Part shown: piece after piece, positions 28,775-42,666 of the stretch | Layout: the number at the start of each line of letters is the position of its first letter | Numbering within the stretch: position 1 is the stretch's first letter | Origin: Chaenocephalus aceratus | Taxonomy: Eukaryota > Chordata > Actinopteri > Perciformes > Channichthyidae | DNA: 64,000 nt | Direction of reading: 5' to 3' | Assembly (NCBI GenBank): GCA_023974075.1 | Contig: CM043801.1 | Span: forward strand, 17,989,281 to 18,053,280 | Translations under genes and position numbers: made by a program | Notes under the pieces: model-generated | The model's input: only the letters and a program-made list of their open reading frames with translations | Databases searched by the model: none | Told to the model about the DNA's origin: nothing

Positions 28775-29664
28775 TAGATACGCTAAAGTTCGATTTTGCG
28801 TGCCTATCATACGCCAACTATTCCCATTGAGTTCTGAGTCCGAGTTTTGCGTGCATATGAGACGCAAATGGATACGGTCGGGTCTGAGAAGACCGGAAGC
28901 TGTGTGGTCCATAAAAACATGTTATTATTACTCAATATCAAGCCACGATTATTGATTTTTATTTTAAATCGTATAATGTCGGACTTTTTTTGCCGTCTGT
29001 GAGGAAAAGAAATGGGGCTCAGAGCCTCAGAATACTGAAATCTGTATTTTTTAAAATCTTTTTTTCCTTCTAATTTGTTATCCTTTTCTAAATAACACAC
29101 TGTTATTTACTCAACAATAACACACAATTATCCTTGTTTTTATTTATTCGTTTAATTCTATAATACCGTCAGAAACTGATTTTCAAAATAAAGTCACCGG
29201 AAACAGACGTAGGCCCGGTTCAAGCTCGATGATTGGATGTTGTAGCCGCAATGCACGCTGGGATATGGTGTTTCCCCAACCCAGTCTCACAAAAAAATGT
29301 GTAATAACTACGTTGGTACCGGTTGGTACACAACGTAGGACGTAGTATTTCTACAAAAACGCCTCTGAAATGGTAAGATCTCTACGGTTTTTTTCACCAT
29401 TCATTCCAATGGCTGGCGTCTATGTCACGTGATCTTCAAATTTCTCCCTGCAGAAAAAAAAACATGGCCGCACTTCGTTTTATTCTCGGTGGAAAAGGCC
29501 TATTTTAAAGTTAGTTTGGCCATTAAAATGCGTTTTGATGTCATTTGATGCGTGAAATATGAGTTGTTATTTCAGATTTCAAATTTCAGATTTCAAACGT
29601 ATTAGTTTAACAACATTCGCATCTAAAATTGTGGCATAGATACGTTATTTTCCCCTGTGCAATT
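28775..29664 (+). repeat. Left arm of a large inverted repeat
   Basis: From ATAGATACGCTAAAGT to TTTCCCCTGTGCAATTC this arm is closely matched, in reverse complement, by 38522-38672 followed by 31786-32709. Shared landmarks are ACCGGAAGCTGTGTGGTCC, CCGTCTGTGAGGAAAAG, GGGATATGGTGTTTCCCC and GTCACGTGATCTTCAAATT. The central part between the arms (29665-31785) is not duplicated. I do not recognise the family. Confidence 0.85.
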
Positions 29665-30139
29665 CCAGTCTCACATCTCACATCACATCGTCATAAACAA
29701 ATACCGGAAACAGACCAAAAATAATACTTTATTCCGAGTGTGCTTGCTTTTCTCTTTGAAAGTCATCACATAACGGCATTGTAATACACGGTTCGGCTGC
29801 ATTACATATTACATATCTGCCGTAGTTCTCTATTTAATAGAGCCCTGATGAGAAGACTTCAAGACAAACATGAGGAACTGCCGCCAACACTGAAAACGTG
29901 ACGTGGATCATAAATATATCAGCAATTAAACAACATCTTACATTTATTTTCACACAATACGTCTCCTTGCAGTATCAACACTAATTCGGCTGACTTTTAT
30001 ATTTGATCCAATTGGTAGATAGGCTGTATTTACACCATAAAGGTGCACAGCTGATATACAGGGACACGTGGTTAAAGCATGTTATTGAATTTCATTATTT
30101 TTATCATTAGATATTATTAGGATCCCTAAGTATATGCAT

Positions 30140-30335
30140 TGATTTGATATACTTTATTAATCCACATGGGGAAATTGTTTCTCTGCATTTGACCCATCCT
30201 GTGTTAGGAGCAGTGTGCTGCCATTTTGAACGGCACCCCCCCGGGGTAGGGAACGGTGCCTTGCTCAGGGACACCTCGGTAGTTGGTCTTGCCGGGATTT
30301 GAACCAAGTCCCTATCGACTTCGCCACCACCGCCC
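30140..30335 (-). repeat. SINE-like dispersed repeat
   Basis: Landmarks are CTTTATTAATCCACATGGGG, GACCCATCCTGTGTTAGGAG and GAGCAGTGTGCTGCC, then CCGGGATTTGAACCAAG and CGCCACCACCGCCCC. It is a widespread fish repeat. The GATTTGAACC segment resembles a tRNA-type B box, which suggests a SINE, but I have not traced an A box. Confidence 0.45.
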
Positions 30336-30699
30336 CACGAGCAATTAGTAGAGAATTACTTGTTATTCTCTACTAATAGTTAATTAAAGACTGTATATAA
30401 TTACTATTTTGCACATCCCTTTCAAGATTTCAAGATTTTTTAAGGTTTATTGACATATCATATACACAAACGGTGTAGTTATGCAATGAATGAAAAACTT
30501 GGGTCGCAGGTTCCTCAACAAGACATCTATCAATATTTGTGTACGTCCAGCAATGTTAACTATGTTGAAGCACTTATTTTAACTGATATTATACATTATA
30601 CTCTTATAAGATGTATGTAGATATTTCATCTCCGGCATTGTCAGGTATTGAACAATCAATAAATAAAGAACACAGAATTATTAAATATAAAACACAGAA

Positions 30700-30820
30700 T
30701 TTGTGTGATTATACTAAATGATTTACAAATAAACACCACTGCATATTTACAACTGTTACACATGCTGATGTAACGCAAATGTTTCCAACTTGGGATCAAT
30801 AAAGTATATCTTATCTTAAG
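30700..30820 (+). repeat. Retroelement tail
   Basis: GGGATCAATAAAGTATATCT followed by TATCTTAAG is a common 3' end of fish retroelements. Only the tail is seen. Confidence 0.4.
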
Positions 30821-30875
30821 ATGATCGATGGCTACTGCCATATTTGCAAAATGTGCCTTATCAATTAACAACAGG

Positions 30876-31141
30876 AGGCAAGGCAAGGCAAGGCAAGGCA
30901 AGGCAAGGCAAGGCAAGGCAAGGCAAGGCAAGGCAAGGCAAGGCAAGGCAAGGCAAGGCAAGGCAAGGCAAGGCAAGGCAAGGCAAGGCAAGGCAAGGCA
31001 AGGCAAGGCAAGGCAAGGCAAGGCAAGGCAAGGCAAGGCAAGGCAAGGCAAGGCAAGGCAAGGCAAGGCAAGGCAAGGCAAGGCAAGGCAAGGCAAGGCA
31101 AGGCAAGGCAAGGCAAGGCAAGGCAAGGCAAGGCAAGGCAA
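30876..31141. repeat. (AAGGC)n array, about 53 perfect units
   Basis: The AGGCA unit repeats without error for about 266 bp. It directly abuts a reversed L2-type tail (ATTTATATAGCACCTTTCAG, 31141-31160), so it looks like an expanded LINE 3' tail. Long Ala-Leu-Pro-Cys and Gly-Lys-Ala-Arg-Gln open frames across it are artefacts of the repeat. Confidence 0.95.
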
Positions 31142-31200
31142 TTTATATAGCACCTTTCAGCACCAGGCAATTCAAGGTGGGGTCACAAACATAAGACCAG
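31142..31200 (-). repeat. L2-like LINE 3' end
   Basis: TTTATATAGCACCTTTCAGC followed by GGCAATTCAAGGTG is, on the minus strand, the same sort of end as at 56100-56165 (CACCTTGAGTTG, GGTGCTATATAAATAAA, CTTGTCTTGCC). It links the AAGGC array to an L2 element. Confidence 0.6.
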
Positions 31201-31785
31201 CTGTTAAATAAAGCTCTTCTGACCTTAGCTGGCATGTGGGTATATATATTAATGATGCCCATTATGGGCAAAAGCAATTTTCACCCATTTATTAATTATA
31301 TGTTTTAAATTTGAGTGTTCCTATCCCCTAAACCTCCAGGGATGTACACAGTTTAATACTGGCAACTTCTTATTATGGGAAATACGAAAACGTCTTTTAA
31401 AACTATTACTCCCAGTAGAGACGTGCCATAGAGAGAGAACATGTTGCGAAACACAATAGCCAGCATGTATAATTCTGGGGACGGGGTGGGGGAGGGGGGG
31501 GACGGGTGGACCCGTTCAAATCCAATTTTGGACAGTCTGCCGTGGTTCCATCCCATTTCAAGTGCTGTTTGACGCTCCGCGTAACCCTCGGAGCACACTC
31601 AAACATCCAATCACAGAGCTTGAGGACTATCACGGGGTTTGTCAAGCAAAGCGGAGAGAATACTTACTTCCGGGTGTAATATTCTCTAAAGCAAATGAGC
31701 TGCTCTGACCCTCGGTTCTGACGGACTCCAAAATAAACAAATAAATAAACACAAGGATAATTCCTATTGTTGAGTAAATGGAGAA

Positions 31786-32709
31786 TTGCACAGGGGAAAA
31801 TAACATATCTATGCCACAATTTTAGATGCGGATTTTGTTAAACTAATACGTTTGCGCTGTGGACCAACACTATAAATTGACGGGGAAGGGGGTATCAATA
31901 AAGATAACACCATTAAACAGTTACACAACATAACAGAAATAATATCAATAGCAGCGTCCCTAGCAACCACCTTGGTAACAATGAAAACGTTGTATAGACA
32001 CAATTTCCTGAAGTAATCTTCGTAATAACTAACAAACTAAAGATCATGTACATCCACTGCACACATAATCTGAAATAACAACTCATATTTCTCGCATCAA
32101 ATTACATCAAAACGCATTTCAAAAATAGGCATTTTCCACCGAGAATAAAACGAAGTTCGGACATATATTTTTTTTCTGCAGGGAGAAATTTGAAGATCAC
32201 GTGACATAGACGCCAGCCATTGGAATGAATGGTGAAAAAAAACGTAGGGATCTTACCATTTCAGAGGCGTTTTTGTAGAAATACTAAGTCCTACGTTGTG
32301 TACCAACGTAGTTATTACACGTTTTCTAGTGAGACTGGGTTGGGGAAACACCATATCCCAGCGTGCATTGCGGCTACAACATCCAATCATCAAGCTTGAA
32401 CCGGGCCTACGTCTGTTTCTGGTGACTTTATTTTGAAAATCAGTTTCTGACGGACGGCTAAAAAGCCCAATATTATAGAATTAAACGAATAAATTAAAAC
32501 AAGGATAATTGTGTGTTATTGTTGAGTAAATAACAGTGTGTTATTTAGAAAAGGATAACAAATTCGAAGGAAAAAAAGATTAAAAAAAATACAGATTTCA
32601 GTATTCTGAGGCTCTGAGCCCCATTTCTTTTCCTCACAGACGGCAAAAAAAGTCCGACATTATACGATTTAAAATTAAATCGATAATCGTGGCTTGATAT
32701 TGAGTAATA
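31786..32709 (-). repeat. Right arm of the large inverted repeat, inner part
   Basis: This is the reverse complement of most of 28925-29664. It also carries about 230 bp (around 31850-32086) that the left arm lacks. The arm stops at GAGTAATA (32702-32709) because another element is inserted; it resumes at 38522. Confidence 0.85.
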
Positions 32710-33032
32710 ACCAAGGGGCAAACTCTGGGGAATAGCCGGGACGCCAATATGGAAGTGCCACACACTGCAGTTCATATATTGGCCGATAGGCGATGGCTGC
32801 AGAAAGGAGCAATTTCCATAGACCCCCATGTTAAAATGCCCAATTTTACAGCAGAAAAAAACATGTTTCTACCCCTGGCTCCATACATTTTATTATCGAT
32901 ATAGTTAGATTCCACCTTCATGATTATGGATCTGTGAGTGAATTGTTTTCTAACGCGACCCTTTTATTTATATTAGGTCTTAACGTTTTTGCATAAATTA
33001 GGGCGTGGTCCCATTGACGTGACGGCTCTGTC

Positions 33033-35710
33033 AAGTGACTGCTGCTGCTAGCTTCTTGTCTCTCTGCTACCTGATCCGTGAAGGGACTACAGGGACTCTG
33101 CCTGGTCAGTTCATCCAGGAAACACAACTTGAAGCCGGCCGTGGTTGTTTGTTCTTCATGCTTATATATCGGACTATTGTGACTCGCTCTGCGGTTAAAA
33201 CAGACGGTGCAAGAATGCGGTTTTGCGGTAAGTGAAATTCGAGTGCTTTATTTATGTGTTAATGATTTTAATCAGCTACGTAATGAATGTTAAGGCTTGG
33301 GTTAGCGAGTGGTAGCTACATCGGTGCTAACGATGCTAATCGTAGCCTCCAAGTTAAAATAATAGACTGTATATATAAAGGTTAAAACGAAATAGACGTT
33401 AAGTGGGATAATACTGTTGAACAAACGGCTTCTGTTTGAGGTTGATAAAATAAGGTCATCCTTGTAACGTAGAGAGATATTTTATTATGTAGGTAGGAAC
33501 TGTATGCATCGCTAAGGTTAATTTAAATTGGCTATGCTCAAGTATGTAGACAAGTTAACGTCGAAGTAGTGTATGTGAATTCAACCTCACAATAAGATGT
33601 GTATATTACAATTATTAATGTCATATTTCAAGATGATTACTTAGATATTACAATATGGTTGGTTGAGCTGGAGTTCATTATTGAGCTTACACGTTAACGT
33701 CAGTCATCTGAAGTACGAACCCAAACCTTGTTGTTTTTATTAATTGCATTACCAAATGGGTATCAAATAAACAGTAAGCATTGGTAACACAACTTCCAAA
33801 GTTACAGTAAAATAAAAAGGACCCTGACTTGGACAATACACAATCCAACATGTTCAACAGAAGATAATCAGTTATATTGTTTGTACACATGGTACTTTAC
33901 ATATATATCTGTTTGTTTAAGGTGTCCAGGTGATGCAGACATGCTGGACTAGAGAGTGAGAGACAGAACTGGACTCCTCACAGCAGTGAACTTCAGCACA
34001 GGTATGATAGAGATTTTAAGGGACAACTGGTCCGCTTTCCAAATCTTCGCGCGTCCCTAACAAGCTGGTTATCATACAGGAAGGAATCCAGAACATACAA
34101 GTATCCGTTAAAACAATAATCTACTTTAATGGTAATATAACAATGCAATACAATCAATACATTACCATACAAAGCCATATCATATCATATGCGTAATGTC
34201 AGGAATATGCCTACTCCTGGCCCTTGTTCACGGGCTGCCACGACCTTCCGGTCCGGGCGGCGCGAGAAGAGAGAGAGAACAAAAAGATGCATGGCTCTCA
34301 AATACAAACAGAAACAGGAAGGGGTGGAGTTTACTCAGCCTCCACACACACACACACACACACACACCCCCCCCACATTCCAGAGACCTCAGATGTGTCT
34401 TAAAGGATATTTAAGATAACACAAATATTTCATCTCTCATAACTCCAACTTCTGGTTACACAGAATACAAAGTAATTAAACCCACACATATACTATTCAA
34501 GATATGTAGATTTCCCTGAAACATGACATGCTAGAGATCTTAAGCAGAATATACTCTTCCCCCACCTAGCACCCTGTCCTGCATACCTACACCTCCCCCA
34601 TAGGGCAATAAAACCCTGTTTACTCTAAACAGCCCTTGTTTAGTGCCATTTTAGTCCTCACCTTTATGAAAGGATAAAACAGAGAAATCAATATAAAACA
34701 CAAACACAAGTATTGTTTGAACAGTATTCACTTAACTGCTACTATTGATAATTACCAGAGAAACTCAAGGGACCTCTTTTAATATCTGGAAATTGCAACA
34801 AGACTTTCTGCCATTTCAAATGTAACACACTTCTTACATATCAGATGCTGCAGTACACAGACTCTTTTTTTCATACTGTACAAAGAATCAAGAAAGATGT
34901 TGGTTTAAATAAATGAAGTATTGACTTTAATACAATGATATACATTCCATTAAACAACACTAAATACTAGATCACCTACACATCAGTGAAGTTGAGGTTT
35001 TTTTCCATGCAAAAAGTTACATTTAGATGTTAACAAGCACTATGATTTTGTCAGCTTTCTAATTTAATGTATTGAAGGCAAAGATATTTAACACATAGTG
35101 AGAACTGCTACTATTTATCTCTCAATATTGTCTGTAAAAAACGTGGTAAAAGTTATTCTTTCAGTGAGACAACAGAGCAAGCTTCTACAGTTGCACTACG
35201 TTTTGTAACAGTTCAATATTATTTTGATAATAACATATCTTTCAATGTTGATGAACTTCATACTGTTCATTCATAATCTGATTGTCTTTATAGCTCACTG
35301 TTGAAATAAAAAAAAACATTACAATTACAAAATAATTATATCTACAGCCCCTAAACACACAAACACACTTCATAAATAACACACTTGTTCTGCAATAATA
35401 TGTTTTATGTTTCCTGTAATTTTTGTTAGGAAAGGACATGCCTGAAAGACACAACATTTTCTCCTTCTCTGAGGGTCAAGAAGAACATCCAAGAGGAACA
35501 TTAAAAGCTGATGTTATGAGATTTTAAGACCAGTACACTAAGAAACTACTTTTATTGTAAAAACAGTCAGCTGATCGAATGCAGCTATTTCCACATCTAC
35601 ACTCCATCAGCTGATTATTTCTATTTGCCTCACTTTATGAGCTTCACATCACTTGTGCCTTGTACCGCAGAGTTTGCAACGTCACAAATAAATGGGGCCA
35701 ATCTTCAGTC
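33033..35710 (+). ncRNA. Candidate spliced transcript, probably non-coding
   Basis: Three possible exons can be drawn. One ends at 33227 (donor GTAAGT after TTTTGCG). The second is 33922-34001 (acceptor TTTAAG, donor GTATGA). The third starts near 35430 (acceptor TTTGTTAG) and has AATAAA at 35687-35692. Joined, an ATG at 33214 gives only a very short peptide that stops in exon 2. The unit faces the minus-strand candidate at 35946-36604. No family is recognised. The splice sites are plausible but unsupported by any transcript. Confidence 0.25.
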
Positions 35711-35945
35711 AGATGTGAATGTGTAATCTAACATGTTCAGTAAGAATAATGGACAAAAGGAGTGCAAATTCAAATACAATTTATTGAAATGTGAACCAAA
35801 AGTTAATCAAATGTTTTAAATAAAAAGCACATATGGACAGAAGGTGTAAACCTATTAAATGTATAAGTAAACACATTTAGTCAAATAAAGTGACAGACTA
35901 GGCCTGTGCAGTTGGTATCAGCTATGCCCAGCATGGGCTCCTCCA

Positions 35946-36604
35946 TCAGGCCTGGTCCTCCTCGCTGAGGAAAAACCCGCAGTCCTCTCCAAACCAACAG
36001 ACTGGACGTCCATCACACGGAGGTTTCTCCCTGAAGTCTCTGCAGCTCTCTGGACACCACGCTGTCTCAATCTGTCCACACTGAATATGAGAGGGGGGAA
36101 ATGAAAATAATAAATGCTTTAGACAATAAGAAACATAAAGTTGACTGTTGAGTTGCTCAGTTTTTTTTAGATTGTCAATACTATTACTGTATAACTAATA
36201 TATCAGATTAAGAGGCACATTCAAATAAAGATTGGTCTTTAAATACATGTTGTCTTTTGAATTGTTTGTCTAAAGTCAAGGATCTAGAACTGGTACTTAG
36301 TTTTAATGATACAGTCTGGTTATTATGCTGTTTGGAGGAGGCCTCACAGGTAAGAGCACTAACTAGCTACCATCACATGTACCTTAGCTTGACTTAAATG
36401 TATTAAACATATAGTTAAGTGATATCAAAATACAAATAACTAATGTCATGCAAACATATTAATATTTGCTTGATTCCAGTGTTGAATTGAGCACAATTGC
36501 ATACAAACATTAAGGGGTTTTAAGATTCTGAAGTATTATGCTAAAAACTCAATAACTTAGATTATTATTTATAGTTTTGCTGAATAGTTTCATGTCCGCT
36601 TACC
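35946..36604 (-). CDS. Candidate gene with a cysteine-rich last exon
   Basis: On the minus strand an acceptor (ATATTCAG) at 36081 opens a 135-bp exon to 35946. It encodes 44 residues and a stop and is exactly in phase. It contains ETAWCPESCRDF, PPCDGRPVCWFGEDCGFF and ends SEEDQA; six cysteines are spaced C-x7-C-x3-C-x8-C-x5-C-x5-C. AATAAA follows at 35785-35780. A donor at 36604 (GTAAGC) could join an upstream exon. In the matching frame that exon reads FYVSK just before the border and is open for 15 codons but has no Met after a stop; in a second frame an ATG reads MLPICTLPSH and stays open across the join. The family is unrecognised, and the 5' end and frame are unresolved. It may be part of a repeat. 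Confidence 0.35.
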
Positions 36605-36865
36605 TTAGAAACGTAAAATGCGACGGCAGTGTGCAGATGGGGAGCATGTTAGCTTAGCTTGGTAGCTTCAGCTAGCTCTGGAACTTCCAACTCGGTGGCA
36701 GCAGGCTCCGCCTCGGCTCCGCCTCTTTGCCCTTATTTGGAGTAGGCGGGAGTTGAACTCTGACGTCACTGTCGAGCTGTTAGTGGCCGACTCCGCCTAC
36801 TAAGGGCTTCACGGCAACTCTGCAGAATCCTATGGGTGATGTCACGGACCCTACATCCATTTATA

Positions 36866-37966
36866 CAGAGCCCTAGACTAGAGAGAGAGTGGTTGCGTTC
36901 CGATAATCCAAAAATCAGATCCTAAATTCTAACCCTATCTCCTATTCCTTGACCTCTGAGTGAAACGTCACGGGGTTAAGGGATAGTGGATAGGAGAATT
37001 CAAAAGGACTTAGGAGAAGAGACTGCGGTACTTTAAAGAATCCGAATGCACTTTCACTATCCGACGTGTTTATGATGCGCCAGCGGACGTCATGAATGTG
37101 CGTCTGCTGCTGTGGGGAAACTATTGAAACTACAGTTTTATATACAGCGGACTACAACATGGATGTTGAATAAGAACCACGGACTACTGTAAACTCATCT
37201 AGAGACTCTGCACCGTGCTCTGATGCTGTTGTTTTATGCTTTATGAACGTGGACAACAGAGAAACATATTCTTCATGACCAAAGTTGGAATTGAAATAAA
37301 AAAGGAAAGTGAAACTTATGCTTGTCACCCTCTCCCTCCGGTCCACATTAATACAAATGATCCCAATACGTATGATTGTATGAAAATATCTTAAAATCAA
37401 TACAAATGTATTTATCATAAATGTTAGTCCTTACCATCTATCACTGTGTATATCACCATTCAAACATCTTTTAAAAGTTGAACAAACCCCACACAGCTCA
37501 GTAAAGACTGTGAGATGTTGACTTTATTTGATCATTTCAGTAAAAACTAACGTCCATATTTCTCTTTTTGATTATAATACTGATGAACGTTCAGAAAAAA
37601 GCACTTTGGCAACTTACCACATACGTTTTAAAATGCTTAATAAGCACCGTAACTTTCATGATATCATTTCTCGGTCATAATCGGTTGTTTCCGTGAACGG
37701 CTGACTGTTGAGTGACGGCAAATGCTGCGGCTGCAATGCATTGTGGGGCAGCATTTTCTCCTCTCCTTTCGGTTAGGGAGGTCCAGTGGTTCCTAAGCTA
37801 AAGGAGGTTATAAAGGAAGTTTGAAACCTCCTTTCCTTTCATTTGGAGAATTGGAACGGCACTTATCATGGCTGCCACTGAGTGACTTCCGGGTCATTTC
37901 ACTTGGTTAAGAAGGTTCCTAAGCTAAATGGACTATTGGAACGCAACCAGTATCTCTAGGGCTCTG
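36866..37966. mobile_element. 1.1 kb TIR element (MITE)
   Basis: The left end has CAGAGCCCTAGA, then TGGTTGCGTTCCGATAATCC; the right end has GGACTATTGGAACGCAACCA, then TCTAGGGCTCTG. Together these form an imperfect inverted repeat of about 40 bp. The interior has no transposase-like frame. Confidence 0.7.
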
Positions 37967-37980
37967 GTCAGGGCCATGCC

Positions 37981-38010
37981 AAGGGAAGCCAGAGGTGGCT
38001 GGCTTCCCTT
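37981..38010. repeat. Short palindrome between two MITEs
   Basis: AAGGGAAGCCAG and CTGGCTTCCCTT form a perfect 12-bp stem with a 6-base loop (AGGTGG). It sits in the gap between the elements 36866-37966 and 38038-38376. Confidence 0.8.
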
Positions 38011-38037
38011 GCCTCACAATCCAATCAAATCGCATCA

Positions 38038-38376
38038 ACTTACGGCCCGTCCACACAGCGGCGTGCGTTGACGCTTGCCGGCGGGTGTGTCTGACACTCG
38101 ACCAACAACCAATCACATGAATCTCCCGCCCCTGACACACAAGCAGCGGTTTGATTGGCTAGAGCTTGTACTGGCATATGATTCGATTGGCTGACGCTTC
38201 TGCCCAGGCGTCAAAAGTTGAACATTGCTCAATTTTTGCAGCGAGCCACGCCAGCAACGCTCCGCGTCGCTTCCCACGATGCAGTTCGGCTAAAAGTGAC
38301 GTCACCCCATTCAAAGTGAATGGGCAGAAGCGTTGGAAGCTTCAACGCACGCCGCTGTGTGGACGGGCCGTAAGTG
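38038..38376. mobile_element. MITE with inverted repeats of about 36 bp
   Basis: The ends ACTTACGGCCCGTCCACACA and TGTGTGGACGGGCCGTAAGT are perfect reverse complements and extend inward through GCGGCGTGCGTTGA with few changes. It is non-coding and has a high CpG content. The target duplication is not clear. Confidence 0.8.
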
Positions 38377-38521
38377 TTGCAGTGACGCGTCCTAAAACCC
38401 GGAAGTAAGTATATGGATAATATCCACATGTCTACTCTACTTTTATAATTTTCTAATCATAAATCGAATCGATAGAAGATAGATAGCGTCACTGCTCTGC
38501 ATTTATATATACAGTCTATGG

Positions 38522-38672
38522 TAATAACATGTTTTTATGGACCACACAGCTTCCGGTCTCAGACCCGACCGTATCCATTTGCGTCTCATATGCACGCAAA
38601 ACTCGGACTCAGAACTCAATGGGAATAGTTGGCGTATGATAGGCACGCAAAATCGGACTTTAGCGTATCTAT
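38522..38672 (-). repeat. Right arm of the large inverted repeat, outer part
   Basis: Reverse complement of 28775-28925: TGGACCACACAGCTTCCGG, GCGTCTCATATGCACGC, GTTGGCGTATGATAGGCACG. It completes the arm that was split by the block 32710-38521. Confidence 0.85.
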
Positions 38673-38734
38673 TGCACGCATTTTCCAATGTGTAAAGTCG
38701 TGTCATTTGTACGCAGACTGAAGAGAGTGGGTTG

Positions 38735-39000
38735 ATCTAAACACTCAGAGAGTCCTTTACCTCACTGAGCCTCTCAGTCTGACAGGAGAGCTCTCCTCCA
38801 CCCTGGTTGTAGAAACATTCTAATAACAACAGCGCCGGTACCGGTGCGCCCTCTCTCTCTCTCCCTCACTCGCTCGCTCCCAGGCTCGCACTTTGGCTGT
38901 GAGCTGCGGGCGCCTGATAAGCCAACATCCCCCACTTTCATCACTTACAGTGCCCATCGTGCAGGGCAAATGAAAAGTGTAACCGGGGTGAAAAGGGTGT
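38735..39000. repeat. Transposon relic sharing sequence with 8125-8160
   Basis: TAAACACTCAGAGAGTCC followed by TTTACCTCACTGAGC nearly matches 8131-8170 (TAAACACTCAAGAGAGTCC, TTTACCTCACCTGAGC), which lies within the element 5993-8499. The rest includes GCGCCGGTACCGGTGCGCC, a palindromic GC stretch. This is likely a fragment of a related element. Confidence 0.45.
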
Positions 39001-42180
<3,180 letters not shown>

Positions 42181-42666
42181 TTCAGGTCCGTGACGTCAGG
42201 GGCCAGATTGACCAATAGCAGCGTCTGTATTCCAGCCTATGATTGTACAGTAAGTACCATGAGCTCTGCCTCCTTCCCTCTCGCTGCAGCGATGAAAGCA
42301 GAGGAGATAATCGAGACTAACCCGTGGATGTGCCATAAAACTGTTCGTTAGAGCTGAAATATTCCTTTTCCAGCTGTTAGCCCGGCCAGCTCGCAGCTCT
42401 CCGGTTGTTAAATCGAAGATAAACAGCTATCTGTGTGAGAGGCGAACCTGAGCAAGCCGAGAGCGACAGAGGGGGGTTTTGTCGGCCCACTGCAGTCTGA
42501 ATCAACGCAGACTCGCCCCGCCGCTGGTTCATCATCGACGACATTTGCCCATCGACGGGCACATCGCCTTGGAGGAGGAAAGCATCGGGAAGAGACGGGA
42601 GCCAAGCCCGTGTTTGACCCTTTGCCGCAGCCCTGAGGTGCGCTGCCTGGCAGGGAGTGCTAAATA
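42181..42666 (+). promoter_or_regulatory. slc25a36: slc25a36 promoter and 5' UTR
   Basis: Composition changes to GC- and CpG-rich just upstream of the start. GACCAATAGCAGC (about 42209-42221) is a CCAAT box. GACGACATTTGCCCATCGAC and neighbouring CpG-rich sequence look like 5' UTR. The reading frame of the start has TAA two codons upstream. No TATA box is evident. Confidence 0.5.

Larger units (their letters stand above)
32710..38521. mobile_element. 5.8 kb composite block inserted into the inverted repeat
   Basis: The right arm breaks after GAGTAATA and resumes with TAATAACATG. The left arm shows the uninterrupted order GAGTAATAATAACATG. The block is therefore an insertion with TA (at most TAATA) duplicated. 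It begins ACCAAGGGGCAAACTCTGG and ends TATATATACAGTCTATGG; segments like these occur in dispersed fish repeats. Inside are two transcript-like units and two MITEs. Whether it moved as one unit or built up in steps is not clear. Confidence 0.65.

Noticed and set aside
30876..31141. CRISPR-like array
   Set aside because: The AAGGC units are tandem with no spacers and this is a vertebrate genome.
30656..31211. Open frames with Ala-Leu-Pro-Cys-Leu or Gly-Lys-Ala-Arg-Gln repeats
   Set aside because: A pentamer repeat without stops is open in several frames. There is no gene signal around it.
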